Positions 45,126 through 55,726 of a stretch of DNA of 64,000 nt are shown piece after piece (the stretch's first letter is position 1; each line of letters begins with the position of its first letter). The position numbers were made by a program, and so were the translations under genes. Below the pieces are notes generated by a model, which was given only the letters and a program-made list of their open reading frames with translations, was not told where the DNA came from and did no database searches. This stretch comes from Megalonaias nervosa (Eukaryota; Mollusca; Bivalvia; Unionida; Unionidae): contig JAECUM010003307.1 of assembly GCA_016617855.1 (NCBI GenBank), forward strand, positions 1-64,000, given 5' to 3'.

Positions 45126-45258
45126 ATATGGTCAGATTAACAATAGGTAATATTAAATAAATAACATCTAAGCACGTAAAGGGGAATATTTTTTGTGAAA
45201 TGGTTTTAAATATACAAGTCCTTTTATTTAATATTACCTACTGTTAATCAGACCATAT
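45126..45258. mobile_element. foldback MITE, 133 bp, TA-flanked
   Basis: Two ~36-base arms (45126-45161 and 45223-45258) are inverted copies with about two mismatches: ATATGGTCAGATTAACAATA on the left; ATATGGTCTGATTAACAGTA on the minus strand from the right. Spacer about 61 bases. Flanked by TA at 45124-45125 and 45259-45260. No similarity to DHP seen. Tc1/mariner-like target choice is an inference from TA only. Confidence 0.8.
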
Positions 45259-45505
45259 TAAATCAGGCTTATGTTCCTACGGTCTTTCTGCATACAGTTT
45301 AATTATATTTACAGCTGGTTGCACATGCTTGAGGATTTTTTTAGTTGCAGCATAATTTTTGTTTTACAAATGAATTTAAAATGGTGTGACTACATCAGGA
45401 CAGAAAAGCGTTATCACTTGCTTTATTTCTGTAAAGCATTCTCTGTTGTGGAATTTTAAGAAATATCTCTAAATAAAGAGATTACAAATACATTGAAGTG
45501 TTGTA

Positions 45506-45722
45506 CTGTATGTATTCACGTATAAGTCAAGTCAAACTGCATACAACAAAGATCCTGATCTGCTATAGCATAATATGCCTGTAGACCAAGGTATATGTTG
45601 TTTATTCCACTGATTACTCCTAGCAAACTGCACAGACACAGATATGTCGGCACATTATGCGATGGCAGATCTGGGTCTATGCAGTTTGCAGATGTTCTTA
45701 ACTTGTAAGCAAATATATATGA
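45506..45722 (+). mobile_element. DHP MITE, copy 14 (full length)
   Basis: TA at 45504-45505 and 45723-45724. CTGTATGTATTCACGTATAAG left; CTTGTAAGCAAATATATATG right. Hairpins GATCCTGATCTGCtatag/GTAGACCAAGGTaT (worn) and GACaCAGATaTGtC/GGCAGATCTGGGTC; linker CCACTGATTACTCCTAGC. Confidence 0.85.
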
Positions 45723-45724
45723 TA

Positions 45725-46448
45725 TTTAAAAAAAACTGTGGAAAAGGACAAGCAAGTATTAAATTTTTTGAAAACCTCCATTATCTTTTGCCATTGTTTC
45801 TTCACTGTTTCTTTTGTACCCATGTCTTTCCTGAATACATGTAATAAATCTAAATCAAGATAAAGAAGGATAGTGCTTTGGACACATGGGGCAAAAGGTC
45901 ATCTCATTTTGGGATGGGACCTCTTGAAATATTTATGACAGCACCAGATGCCCAGAGGATGAACCAACACTCATTCTGTTTCATCTCTTTTTCTTACAGT
46001 CATTGAAGAGGACTGACTTGTTTCCCCTATTGAACTGTTGAATCTCCTTTGGGTATGTAAAGCTTTCTCATGTTTGGTTAAAGCTTAGATATACAGGAAT
46101 ATGTTGATGTTTACTAGATTTGCTGAAAATCCCATGGACAACTTTGATTGGAAAGAACATTCATTTGGGAAAAAGTTTGTGGTGTCAACAAGACATTTTT
46201 TAGAATTGTGTTATTTTTCCTGCAATGAAGGAAAAATTCAGTTTCATTTTATGTTTGCTGACGATTACATTATTACAACAATTTAAATCCAGCATCTCCA
46301 TAGTGCTCTTCCCTTGTCAGACAAATCTTGGACTTATTTGCTGAGTTTTAATACCTCTTTGTCCAGGAAATAATTTTGAGGGTCACAATTTTTGCATGGT
46401 GGAACCAGTGATAAGCAGCTGCCTCTGGGAAAGGAAGTACAGAATATA
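45725..46448. other. unassigned AT-rich sequence
   Basis: Nothing recognised. Confidence 0.5.
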
Positions 46449-46648
46449 CCAGTACTCGCTTATAGGTCAAGTCCGATTGCAAACTGCAGAGACCCAGATC
46501 TGCCTTCACATGAGGATTGAGATCCGGGTCTGTGCATATCATTAGGAATTATCAGTAAAACAACATAAACCGGATCTGTGAGTGCCTGTATAACAGTAAA
46601 TCAGGGTCTGTGTTGTTTGCATTTGGACTTGTTCGCAGGTATATGCAG
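46449..46648 (-). mobile_element. DHP MITE, copy 15
   Basis: TA then CAGTACTCGCTTATAGGTC left. Hairpin GACCCAGATCTGCC/GATCCGGGTC, reversed linker, worn hairpin of the other type (CCGGATCTG/AAATCAGGGTC), right TTCGCAGGTATATGCAG. Confidence 0.82.
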
Positions 46649-46854
46649 CAACAAAATGGCCCCATGAGGCAAGTGTTTGCATGGCCATTTCTTTTAAATT
46701 CATTTGTTTGGGACTTCCTGAACGTGGCTGTTTACAAATGATGATTACTTAATACTTGTACCAGGTTCTCAGGTATTTTAAGATTGTGAACTTCCATGTC
46801 ATTTCTGGTGAAATGTGTATTTTACTTTAATATTTAAAAAAAACACTGCAATGA

Positions 46855-47044
46855 ACTGTGTATACTCACTTATAAGTGGAGTCCAACTGCAAACTGCACA
46901 GACCAAAGATCTGGATCTATGCAGTTTATTATGAGCAATCAGTTGAACAAACAACATGGACCCTAATCTGCCAGCACATTATGCATTGTCAGATTAGAGT
47001 CTGGTTTTTGCAGTTGGAGTTAACTTTTAAGCAAGTATTTACAG
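46855..47044 (-). mobile_element. DHP MITE, copy 16 (shortened hairpin loop)
   Basis: TGTATACTCACTTATAAGTG left, TTAAGCAAGTATTTACAG then TA right. One hairpin has lost its loop and inner stem (GACCAAAGATCTGGATC); the other is GACCCTAATCTGCC/GTCAGATTAGAGTC, where both arms carry the same T-A change, so the stem is kept. Confidence 0.82.
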
Positions 47045-47046
47045 TA

Positions 47047-48178
47047 ATGAAATCTTATTTATATAAATAGGAGACTTTTCTCTTCGGTTTCACCATAGTT
47101 TAGGGAATTTAAGCATACATCATCAAAAATGATATTTATGTGGCAGGGGTGAATCAGTTTTAAGGCCACCTTTACAGAAGCACAAATTTTATGTGAAAAA
47201 ATTTGTCAGTGGTGGGGAAGAAAAGGACACGTGTGTTTCACATTTTGGGGGGTTATCTACTTCAGAATCCGCTTCATATTTCCTTAAGTGGATGGCATGT
47301 TTTACATTGGTATTAAGCATGATTTGTTATAGTGGAATATACATATTAATTTTTCCAGTATGTCTGCAAATGTGAAAAATGTTCCCGATACTTATGAAAA
47401 TTTGTTTTAGGTAGTTGATAACTTGCTGAGTGGAACCATTTGAGATTCATTTAAAATACATCCTCAGTGTGTGTTTAAATCAGAAACATGCAACATCAAA
47501 ACCAGATTATTTTATAAATCATTTGAACATTTTTAAAGGAAAAGCAACACATTGTGATAATCTTCTTGTAAAAGGATTATTTACACTTAGGCAACTTTTT
47601 GATCTGCATCAGAAGAAGTGCTTTCATTTGTAAACAAAAATGATAAGAAAAAAAAAGACAGTCAATAAATGGTGAATATTTCCCCAAGTTCTGCAGAAGT
47701 TGCATGTGTGGGTATAGGATATGTTTTCCAGGAATCTATTTAGAAACTTTATAACATTTAATGGCTCTGCTTTGATAAATGTCTGGCTTTAATTTGCAAA
47801 GGTTCTATGGTATGATGCCCAGTGAAGTCACATGTAAGACTTAGTTGTGACCCATTTCATAATTGATAGCTATTTCTGGTGGTACACATTTGGTCCATGC
47901 TAAAAATAAAGAGCACCATCTCTGCCCATACCTGTTAAAATGCAAGTTGATACAATCATAAATCTAAAATAAGTCCAGTGAAAGCAAGCATTTAACAAGC
48001 ATGGAATAATCACATCGCTGGTATGTCAGGTCTTCTGAAGGCTCTTGTTTTTGAAAGTCCTTGACTTCTAACATAATACTGATTATTGTAGTAACTCCTC
48101 AGACTTGAGTCATCTGCAGTTGTTCCTAACTCTAAACATTGTATGCCATATGGTAGCCCACATGGTTGAACCTGTTTT

Positions 48179-48181
<3 letters not shown>
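47047..48181. other. unassigned AT-rich sequence
   Basis: Nothing recognised. Confidence 0.5.

Positions 48182-48245
<64 letters not shown>
48182..48245. repeat. (AT)32 microsatellite
   Basis: Pure AT run; a second (TA)~8 run follows at 48311-48327, 65 bases on. Confidence 0.97.
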
Positions 48246-48247
<2 letters not shown>

Positions 48248-48327
48248 GATCCTTATATTTTCCAGAGTTGAACCCAACATCTGATGGACTTTATAAACAC
48301 TGCTGTTCGTTATATATATATATATAT

Positions 48328-48410
48328 GCGATCACCGAAGTTAGGCAATGTCGGGCCCAGTTAATACTTGGATGGGTGACCGCTTGGGAATACTGGGTGC
48401 TGTAGGACTC
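48328..48410 (+). ncRNA. 5S rRNA-derived fragment (3' two thirds), pseudogene or 5S-SINE head
   Basis: GATCACCGAAGTTAGGCAA, TCGGGCCCAGTTAATACTTG, GATGGGTGACCGCTTGGGAA and TACTGGGTGCTGTAGG match eukaryotic 5S rRNA from about base 40 to the 3' end, with scattered changes. The internal control region (A box, intermediate element, C box) lies in the retained part, and a T8 run at 48411 could act as a pol III terminator. The first ~40 bases are missing, replaced by (TA)n, so no normal 5S RNA could be made. It may be a retroposed pseudogene, or the head of a 5S-derived SINE; no SINE body was recognised downstream. Confidence 0.9.
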
Positions 48411-49130
48411 TTTTTTTTGTTTTGTTTTGTTTTTTCTTCTTGTATAACTAATTTTATCTTTTTAAGTTTCTCTTACTTTCTTTTTCTGTAACTAAATTTA
48501 CTTTCTTCAATAAATAATCAATATATCAATTTCCTTTTTAAAAATAAACTGTTGGCCCCTCCTTAGGTCCAATCAGGTGGTATCAACATACCATAAGTTT
48601 ATCCCTATGATTAATTTGCTATGGATTTCCACCCCCACTCCCCAGCAAAATATATTTATACAGTATTCTTGTAACTAATTATGACATTACCACATTTGCA
48701 CTGTGGTAAATCTACTCATCAGTTTGGTAAAGACATTCTCTGTTTTGATTTCCCATCCACTTCCTGACTGCTGGCATTGGATCAAAGTCTTTTATATCAA
48801 TACTACCTAGATTTATTTTCATAAGTTTGTTAAGAGTATCAACACTCAGCCTGTACTGCAGCTTTGTTTTGATAAATTCAGATGCAAAAATCGGCACTCA
48901 CACTCTGATATTGGAAGTACCTGTGAAAATTTCAATCAAACAAATCACATTTAGGTATTGTCCTTTCATAGGCCCTAGTTTTGACAGTATCGGGGAGACT
49001 TGTCAATGTTACAGCTAGCTTAGTCTAAAAGTGCTCTAAAATGTAGGTGAAGGAAGCTTCATCAGTTGAACACTGAAGCATTGTCTGGGTCAGGTCAGTT
49101 GCCTTATGTGATGGTTTTTAGTTCTACTGG
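48411..49130. other. unassigned AT-rich sequence
   Basis: T-rich for the first ~50 bases, then nothing recognised. Confidence 0.5.
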
Positions 49131-51345
49131 TCAGTCTGTTGTCCATCATCCATTATAAGTCTGTCCATTAGCATTAGTTGGTCCTAAATGAAAATGGTTT
49201 TGATCTAATGTCCAGATATGAAAATATTGTTATTACTAGTCCTGAATGGATGATTATATCAACATAGGATTTTATTAACTAAACTACTTTTTTTGATGTC
49301 TAATTCAGGGTTCACACGGTACCTTGAAAAGTACTTGAATTTCAATTCATCCTTGAAGAGTACTTTAAAATTGTTTTTACCTTGAAAAGCACTTGAAAAT
49401 AAGCCACGGTCCTTGAAAAATATAAAATTAATCGACAAACAAATGTACGAAAGTTTTCATACCACTAGGTCATGTAATCAAAATAAAACTGTTTGCTACT
49501 GGGTGGTTTACAACACATGACCAATCAGATATTTTTAATTGCGCTCAGACCTGATTATAGAGAGCATTAAAAAGTGTGTGAATCTTTTCCAACGATCATT
49601 CTTCATTGATTTTTTTTTCTGTGGCAGCGGTACATCTTTGTACTTTAAATCATGGTGAATCAGCTGTTCAAACTCTCGAAACAAAAGATAATGAAAAATA
49701 TACACAAAAATGATCACAATTTGTTCTTATTGTATGTCCAAGCTTCTGATTTTCAGCATACAATCTAAAATTCAGAAGTCTGCTGGAAGTCTATTATTGA
49801 CTTTTTCGGCATTACGACCAAACTTTGGGCGTAAATTATGACTCTGTGCTTGTCAACAGAAAGGCTGCTTTCTACACAATGTACTTAATCTACATGTAAA
49901 TGTACCTGTAAAATTTTGTTGAGCGATCACATGACAGCAGATATAAAAAAATTAGACATGGCAACATGCAGCATACTTTCACTGCAGACCATTTTAAGAT
50001 GCCGCATGAATGCTTTATATCATGTGTCAAAGTTGTTCCAGAAATCAATTTTGTCTACCTCGGACAACTTTAGGTATGCATAAATTATGCAAATCGGTAT
50101 ATACGAGGTCAGCCGATGTGTTTTCATGAAGTGTGTCAGTGAGAGAAGGATGGCTTTGGCAATCTCCGTAAACTCTGATTGCTACTGAATATTCAGGAGG
50201 CTGCATTCACACCCACCAAAGGATAAACACGTGTACATGGCATTGAGAATACAGAAGATTTATCTGGGTATTTTTCTGCGAGAGCTTACCCATTTCACTT
50301 GCAGCAAAATGCTTGGGGAAGTGTATGTTCAGCCCCATTTGGTAGTTGGAGTTAAGAATTTAAAGAACTGTTGAACCTACTAGTGTACCTTATTTGCTAT
50401 TAATCTGTAGGGTTTTTTTCTCTTCTTCATATAAAGATCTGAATTCATTTGTTTTTCTTAGAAATAAAATATTATTCTCTTTAGATTTTTTTTTTTATAT
50501 TCTCTATTATAAAGTCTCAAGCCTATTGCACAAATATTAGGAAGCCACTTGTCAGGAAATTACAACATTCTCACTAATCCTTTAAATAGCCATTTATAAA
50601 TATACCTAAAGTGCACTGGGCATCAGGGTCATTGAAAAAATTGGATAAAGTCCTTGAAAAGTCCTTGACTGTTGTCACACCAAAGGTGTATGAACCCTGT
50701 AATTGGTGCTAATGGTACCATTCAGACACTTGATATGCCTGCCACAGTGGGCCCATCTTGAAAATCTTGTCACCAATTTCTTCAAAATTGATGGTCATAT
50801 TAGTTGGAGGTTTTCACTGAAAGACTAGTCAGTCATTAGTGAAAATGGCGCTAATCTGAATTCTAATATGACTGCCACAATGGCTAGCTTAAAAATCTTG
50901 TTATTCGCCAAGATGGCTGGTCATATCGACATTGTGGTTTCACCAAAAGACTTCTTATGTTGTCTAGTTGGTATTAAATAGAAATGGGGCCAGTTGGATA
51001 TAATACATGGCTGCCATGACATCCATCTAGAAATCTTGTTAGCATTGTTCCTTCAAAACAGGAAGTCATATAAATATTGGGTTTCCACCAGAAGACTTCT
51101 TATCATGCCATTTTGGTCTTCAATGAAAATGTTGCTAAGTTGACATCAGGTATGTCTACCACATTAGCCAGTTTGAAAATCTTGTTTTTGCTAAAGAATG
51201 CCAAAGATGGTTTCAGCATTCTGCAGTTAAAAGAAAGAAATGGTTTTATCTTGAATACCTGGAAATTCTTCAGCCAGATCATATGTCCCTTTGAAGGACT
51301 CTTGTTCTGGATTGTGTTCAGCATAACCACTGATACTACCAAAGC
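49131..51345 (+). repeat. degenerate ~140-bp tandem array (family G), copy 2, interrupted
   Basis: Units at 49180-49305 and 50700-51270 (AGTTGGTCCTAAATGAAAAT, CATGGCTGCCATGACATCC, CCACCAGAAGACTTCTTATC). The array is broken at GATGTCTAATT|GGTGCTAATG by the 1.4-kb element at 49306-50699. It ends with AAGATGGTTTCAGCATTCTG (about 51205-51224), shared with the 54-kb copy. Confidence 0.83.
49306..50699. mobile_element. TIR transposon, non-autonomous, 1394 bp, TAATT duplication
   Basis: Ends CAGGGTTCACACGGTACCTT and (minus strand) CAGGGTTCATACACCTTTGG; both ends continue into CCTTGAAAAGTACTTGA-like motifs, inward-facing. TAATT at 49301-49305 and 50700-50704 frames it; joining the flanks restores the array text GTCTAATTGGTG, against GTCTAGTTGGTC in other units. 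No transposase frame inside. Superfamily undetermined: CAGGG ends recall hAT elements, but the 5-bp duplication does not fit their usual 8 bp. Confidence 0.8.
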
Positions 51346-51618
51346 TTGACTGATCAGGACATGTACATTTGTTTTGTTCCTTACCAGTTTCTAAGTCATC
51401 TAAACCTGGTCGTTTCAACTTTTCACCACTTTTGGCAGAAAACAGTTATCTTTCTTCACATGTCCGACTTCAGTTATATCACGCATCAGTATCTTGAAAA
51501 GCAATTTATAGCAAAGTTCAAATCACAAACAAAAAGTTATATACAATCATTACATCAAGTTTTGTATTTATGTCAGTTTCTCTTTCAGTTCTGTAATAGG
51601 TCATAAAATATTATAGAT
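51346..51618. other. unassigned AT-rich sequence
   Basis: Nothing recognised; an 86-codon frame here (51346-51606) has no domain. Confidence 0.45.
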
Positions 51619-52632
51619 ATAATAAAACCTGTTATGAGAGACTGACCCTTCTGCCAACAAAATGCGGTCTCTCAAGACAGGTGGTCTCTCATAGCAGGCT
51701 TGTACAAAAAGACCAGTTTCCAAGGTCCAGTTTCAGAACAATTTCAAGAAAAATAACCACAATCACTGTACATATATTCTTTATTAATATTTCTTGCTAA
51801 AATATTGTATGCATTCATCTAAAAACAAAATTATATAGCAGTAAAGATATACTTCTGTCATTAAACATGAAATCACATTTACATTTGAAGATCACATATT
51901 TTAGCATATGAAATCATTTCTGAATTACTTCTTTTTCTTTATAACAACCTAAATTTGTTTTACTGACGTTTAAACCGCTTTTTTGCGAGTGGTCTGCTCT
52001 TTTTCACTTCTTTCAGTTACAATAATTATTTTCTCCAGCCTTAAAATTTGGCTCTTTTTAGTTGGAGGTTCATCCATTGTCATTAAGGTTCTAGGTGTTA
52101 AAATTATTAGTGCTCAGTTGTAATATCGAACGTAAAGATGGTTTTGACTGGGCTGTGGGAAAATATGAAAAATCTGTACATGAGCATTGCATATGTAACA
52201 ATTAACGAAATAAAAAGAAACAATTATCTCATCCAGAAACAGAACCATTTACTCAGAGACAAAAGTCAGCGGCTTCATTCAAAGATGAGATACTAGGATT
52301 AACTCAACATAAGCATAGCTAAAATATTCAGACATCGGTAGCCAGCCTATTTTTAAAATTTTTTTTGTTTTATTTAGAACGGTATAAGCAGTCGTTCTTA
52401 CAGGGATTAAATAAAGGTCGGTGGAGTTTATCCTCGTTTTTGCGATGCGGTCATTCATAGCAGTGTCAGAATGCATATTTTGCCAAGACATCGTGGTTGC
52501 TGGTCGCGTTCAGCAGGTGGTCGCTCATAACAGAGTGTTTATATAATAAAATCGATCCGTGCATTACGATTGTGGTCGGAAATGACAGGTGGTCGCTCAT
52601 AGCAGATGTCGCTCATGACAGTTTTTACTGTA
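51619..52632. mobile_element. TIR transposon, non-autonomous, ~1 kb
   Basis: Left end TAATAAAACCTGTTATGAGA; right end on the minus strand CAGTAAAAACTGTCATGAGC, both followed by GAC. Subterminal copies of GGTGGTC(T/G)CTCATA(G/A)CAG lie inside both ends (51680-51697; 52518-52535; 52581-52600), arranged as a transposase-binding array might be. Flanks are TA-rich (AGATA / TATAG), so a TA duplication is possible but not provable. A lone end is at 1992-2040. No transposase frame. Confidence 0.72.
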
Positions 52633-53570
52633 TAGTCATTTTTGAGGGTTCTCCTCACCCCTTGCAAAAATAGGTCATAGTGACCTCATTTTCTTCTTAA
52701 AAAACATTGGCAAGATTTTTTTATTGTTCTGTTTTGGTGCAGGCAAGACATATCACATCCTTGAATTCATGTGCATTAATGTAAAGTGAGGTGCAAAAGC
52801 AATGAATATCAACATTTTAGAAACACACTTCTATAGTTATAACACCCTGTCCCCATGGCATGATATGGCCATTAAAGTGTTATATGTGCCATTAAAATCA
52901 AGGGACCGAACAGTAGAATATGTAGTGACATCAAGGTGTTTTGTGTCCCAGATATTGAAATAATTTATTGAGGCCTGTCAGGGAGAAATCTTTTTTACAT
53001 CATTTATATTGAATATGATGAACAGGACCGAGGTCCAACATGGCAGGACAATAAAAATGATGTATTGGCTGGAGTGGATTATTTGACAGAGGTAACTTAA
53101 CACTGAGTATAAAATAGGTAAAATATATAGCACCTCATCAGTTAACCCCTTTAATGGAGGAGTCCATGGCCAGAAATGGGTTAATAAGTGAGACATGCAA
53201 TATATCATTATTAACATGAATGGCCCTCTTGTATAACAGTTACTGTGGCCCAGTCCACTTAGGAATTGATCATTGGGGTGGGTGGGAGTTATTTTGAGCC
53301 ATGATGTTGGGGTTTTTGTTTTTATTTACCTCAAGACAATTTATGTTTTTTCAGCAAAGAGACACAATAAGGTTCTTTTTGCTATAAATTCAAGCAAGAA
53401 TAGTTTTTTAAGCTATTTGAGCCAAAATTGTTTATTCAGAAGCAAAAAACCTCCCCCCTTCGTATTCATTTAATCTGCTATACATGTGCACATGACATTT
53501 CCAACCCCAAGACACCCACCACCACTATTTCTCTCAGTTTGGCATTTACCCCATAATTAACTAGAAACCA
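52633..53570. other. unassigned AT-rich sequence
   Basis: Nothing recognised. Confidence 0.5.
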
Positions 53571-53632
53571 GTGTGTGTGTGTACATACATACATACATAC
53601 ATACATACATACATACATACATGCGTACATAG
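53571..53632. repeat. (GT)6(ACAT)n microsatellite
   Basis: About 11 ACAT units following a short GT run. Confidence 0.95.
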
Positions 53633-53756
53633 GGGATTAATAACATAACAGCACAATACTGACTATGGTGCTGATATAAGGTAAGTGATAAAAATGTAAA
53701 GATGAAGAAAGGCACAAAAAATTTCATGAGTGGAAAGTTATATCTTCAAAACATTA

Positions 53757-54064
53757 CCTCTACTCCTCTCTGAATGTATGGGTATGTCACCAATATACTT
53801 CTTATGATACCTGGTTGGTCTTAAATTAAAATTGTACTATTTGTACATCCAGTACAGATGTCTTAAAAATCTTGTTTAACTTCTCCCTCTTCATGGATCA
53901 TAATTTTGGGAATTTTTGCCAAAATACTTCTAATGATGACTGCTTTGTCCTAAATGAAAATGGTGCCAAGCTGACAGATAATACTGTACTACAGCAGCCA
54001 TTTCACAATCTTGTTATCACAGAAGAATGTACAAGATGGTTTCAGCACTCAACAGTTAAAAGGA
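53757..54064 (+). repeat. family G array, copy 3
   Basis: Two or three units (CTGGTTGGTCTTAAATTAAA; TGCTTTGTCCTAAATGAAAA; CAATCTTGTTATC) ending with AAGATGGTTTCAGCACTC as at 51.2 kb, then directly joined to the 65-bp minisatellite. Confidence 0.78.
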
Positions 54065-54372
54065 CTGCAGAAAGAAAAAGACTTTAACAATGAATGTTGC
54101 CAACAGAGACCATTTTCAGTGTTGTGGGCCTGCAGAAAGGAAAAAACTTGAACAATGAATGATGCCAACAGAAACCATTTTCAGTGTTGTGGGCCTGCAG
54201 AAAGGAAAAAACTTGAACAATGAATGATGCCAACAGAAACCATTTTCAGTGTTGCGGGCCTGCAGAAAGGAAAAAACTTGAACAATGAATGATGCCAACA
54301 GAAACCATTTTCAGTGTTGCGGGCCTGCAGAAAGAAAAACACTTTAACAATGAATGATGCCAACAAAGATCA
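54065..54372 (+). repeat. 65-bp minisatellite, 4.7 units
   Basis: Exact 65-base period: CTGCAGAAAGG at 54065, 54130, 54195, 54260 and 54325. Units CTGCAGAAAGGAAAAAACTT, GAACAATGAATGATGCCAAC, AGAAACCATTTTCAGTGTTG differ by only a few bases; outer units share the older AAAGAAAAAGACTTTAACAA form. The repetitive minus-strand open frames here are by-products. The array grew out of the end of family G. Confidence 0.96.
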
Positions 54373-54643
54373 CAGATGATTTCTTTTTTTCTTAAGAAGA
54401 AGGCAACACAGTAAAGACCACCTCATAAAAAATACATATAGTCAAATCCCTAGTTACGCATGTTTTATCGAAAGCTAATGTGTTTTGGGGACATTTTCAT
54501 TTAGTTTCTTCCCTTATAATTATTACATTTTTAGCATTCATAAAACGTTTGGGCACACTAAAACTTTATGTAGGCAAATATATCCTGAAATGCCACTCTG
54601 TGGTTGAAACACTGGTACATACTGGTGTGATGTTGGTTAAACA
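54373..54643. other. unassigned sequence
   Basis: Nothing recognised. Confidence 0.4.
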
Positions 54644-54913
54644 CAGTGTACAAACAGGAAACCTGTTTGGCCAAGTGGTCTAAAGTGCTTACTATTACAG
54701 ATCACTGCCATCTCACCTGTCTGCATGGGTTCGAGTCTCGGGATCAGCCAGTGTGGGTATGTGAGAAAGCTTGCCAGCAGTTTCTCATGGGTTGGTGATT
54801 CTTCCCAGGGTTTTCCTGGGTTCTTCCTGCACCAGTTATAATGGTCACCAAGTATAGCCTATCTTGTGCTGAAAAATGATGTTAAAACCAATAACAACAA
54901 CAGTGTAGAAACA
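54644..54913 (+). mobile_element. SINE-L copy with 13-bp target duplication
   Basis: Body 54657-54900, flanked by CAGTGTACAAACA at 54644-54656 and CAGTGTAGAAACA at 54901-54913 (one mismatch). Head TTTGGCCAAGTGGTCTAAAG, B box GGTTCGAGTCTC, tail AACCAATAACAACAA. CpGs mostly lost outside the B box. Confidence 0.9.
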
Positions 54914-55435
54914 AATTTAGACCATCCTTTGCCCAGTAAGGTTGTTATGGCACCAAATGCAATCAGACCAGCGAGGCTGAAAGTTATTGCACTGCGTATC
55001 TGTTATTCAGTGTAATTATAGTCCTCTGTTCCACCCTTCCTGGATTAGAGTCTCCTGTTCATTCTGTTCATAGTTCTAGAGTATCAAGTTCCAAACATAA
55101 CATGATCTGTTTTATTTGGGATCCTATTTGTCGTCTTGGAATGTTGTGTGATTCACTTCTTCATCTGATATTTGTTGGATTCATGCTTCGGTCTGCATTA
55201 GGGGTGGGGGATATGCCTACAATGAATGCTTGTGTGCATTTATAAATAAAAAAATATATGGTTTATCACTTTGTCTGAACCATAATGGATGTTAAATAAA
55301 AGTATTGTGTTTGTTTTCTAATGCATTGTTTATTTTTCCTTTCACCAGCAATGCTGTAGTAATTTGTACATACATGAACTAAATATTCATCAAAAGATTT
55401 TTTAAAAAAATGAATATTTTTAGCCTTCTAGAGAA
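54914..55435. other. unassigned AT-rich sequence
   Basis: Nothing recognised. Confidence 0.5.
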
Positions 55436-55726
55436 GTAGAAGATGGATGATATTAAAGATCTTGTATTATGACTTATAATTATTAAAGTGAATTAAAGGT
55501 TTTATATTATGAATTATAATTGTTCTAGTCAGTTAGAGGAATTATGACTTCTAATTGTGAAAGTCAATTAAAGGTCTTATATTATGATTTAAAGTAAATT
55601 ATGGACTTGTGATTTGTAATTGTTAAAGTCAATTGCAATTGTTAAAGTCAAAGGTTTTATATTCTGACTTATAATTGTTAAAATCAAATAAAGAACTTAT
55701 GACTTATAATTGTAAAAGTCTATTTA

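Noticed and set aside
23196..47044. DHP hairpins as conserved host miRNA genes
   Set aside because: They sit in a multi-copy TA-flanked mobile element with terminal inverted repeats; a host miRNA gene would be single or few-copy. A small-RNA product remains possible but is not evidence of a host gene.
54116..54366. Repetitive minus-strand open frames with a recurring CWHHSLFKFFPF-like peptide
   Set aside because: They are translations of the 65-bp minisatellite; the period is not a multiple of three, so no repeated protein is maintained.
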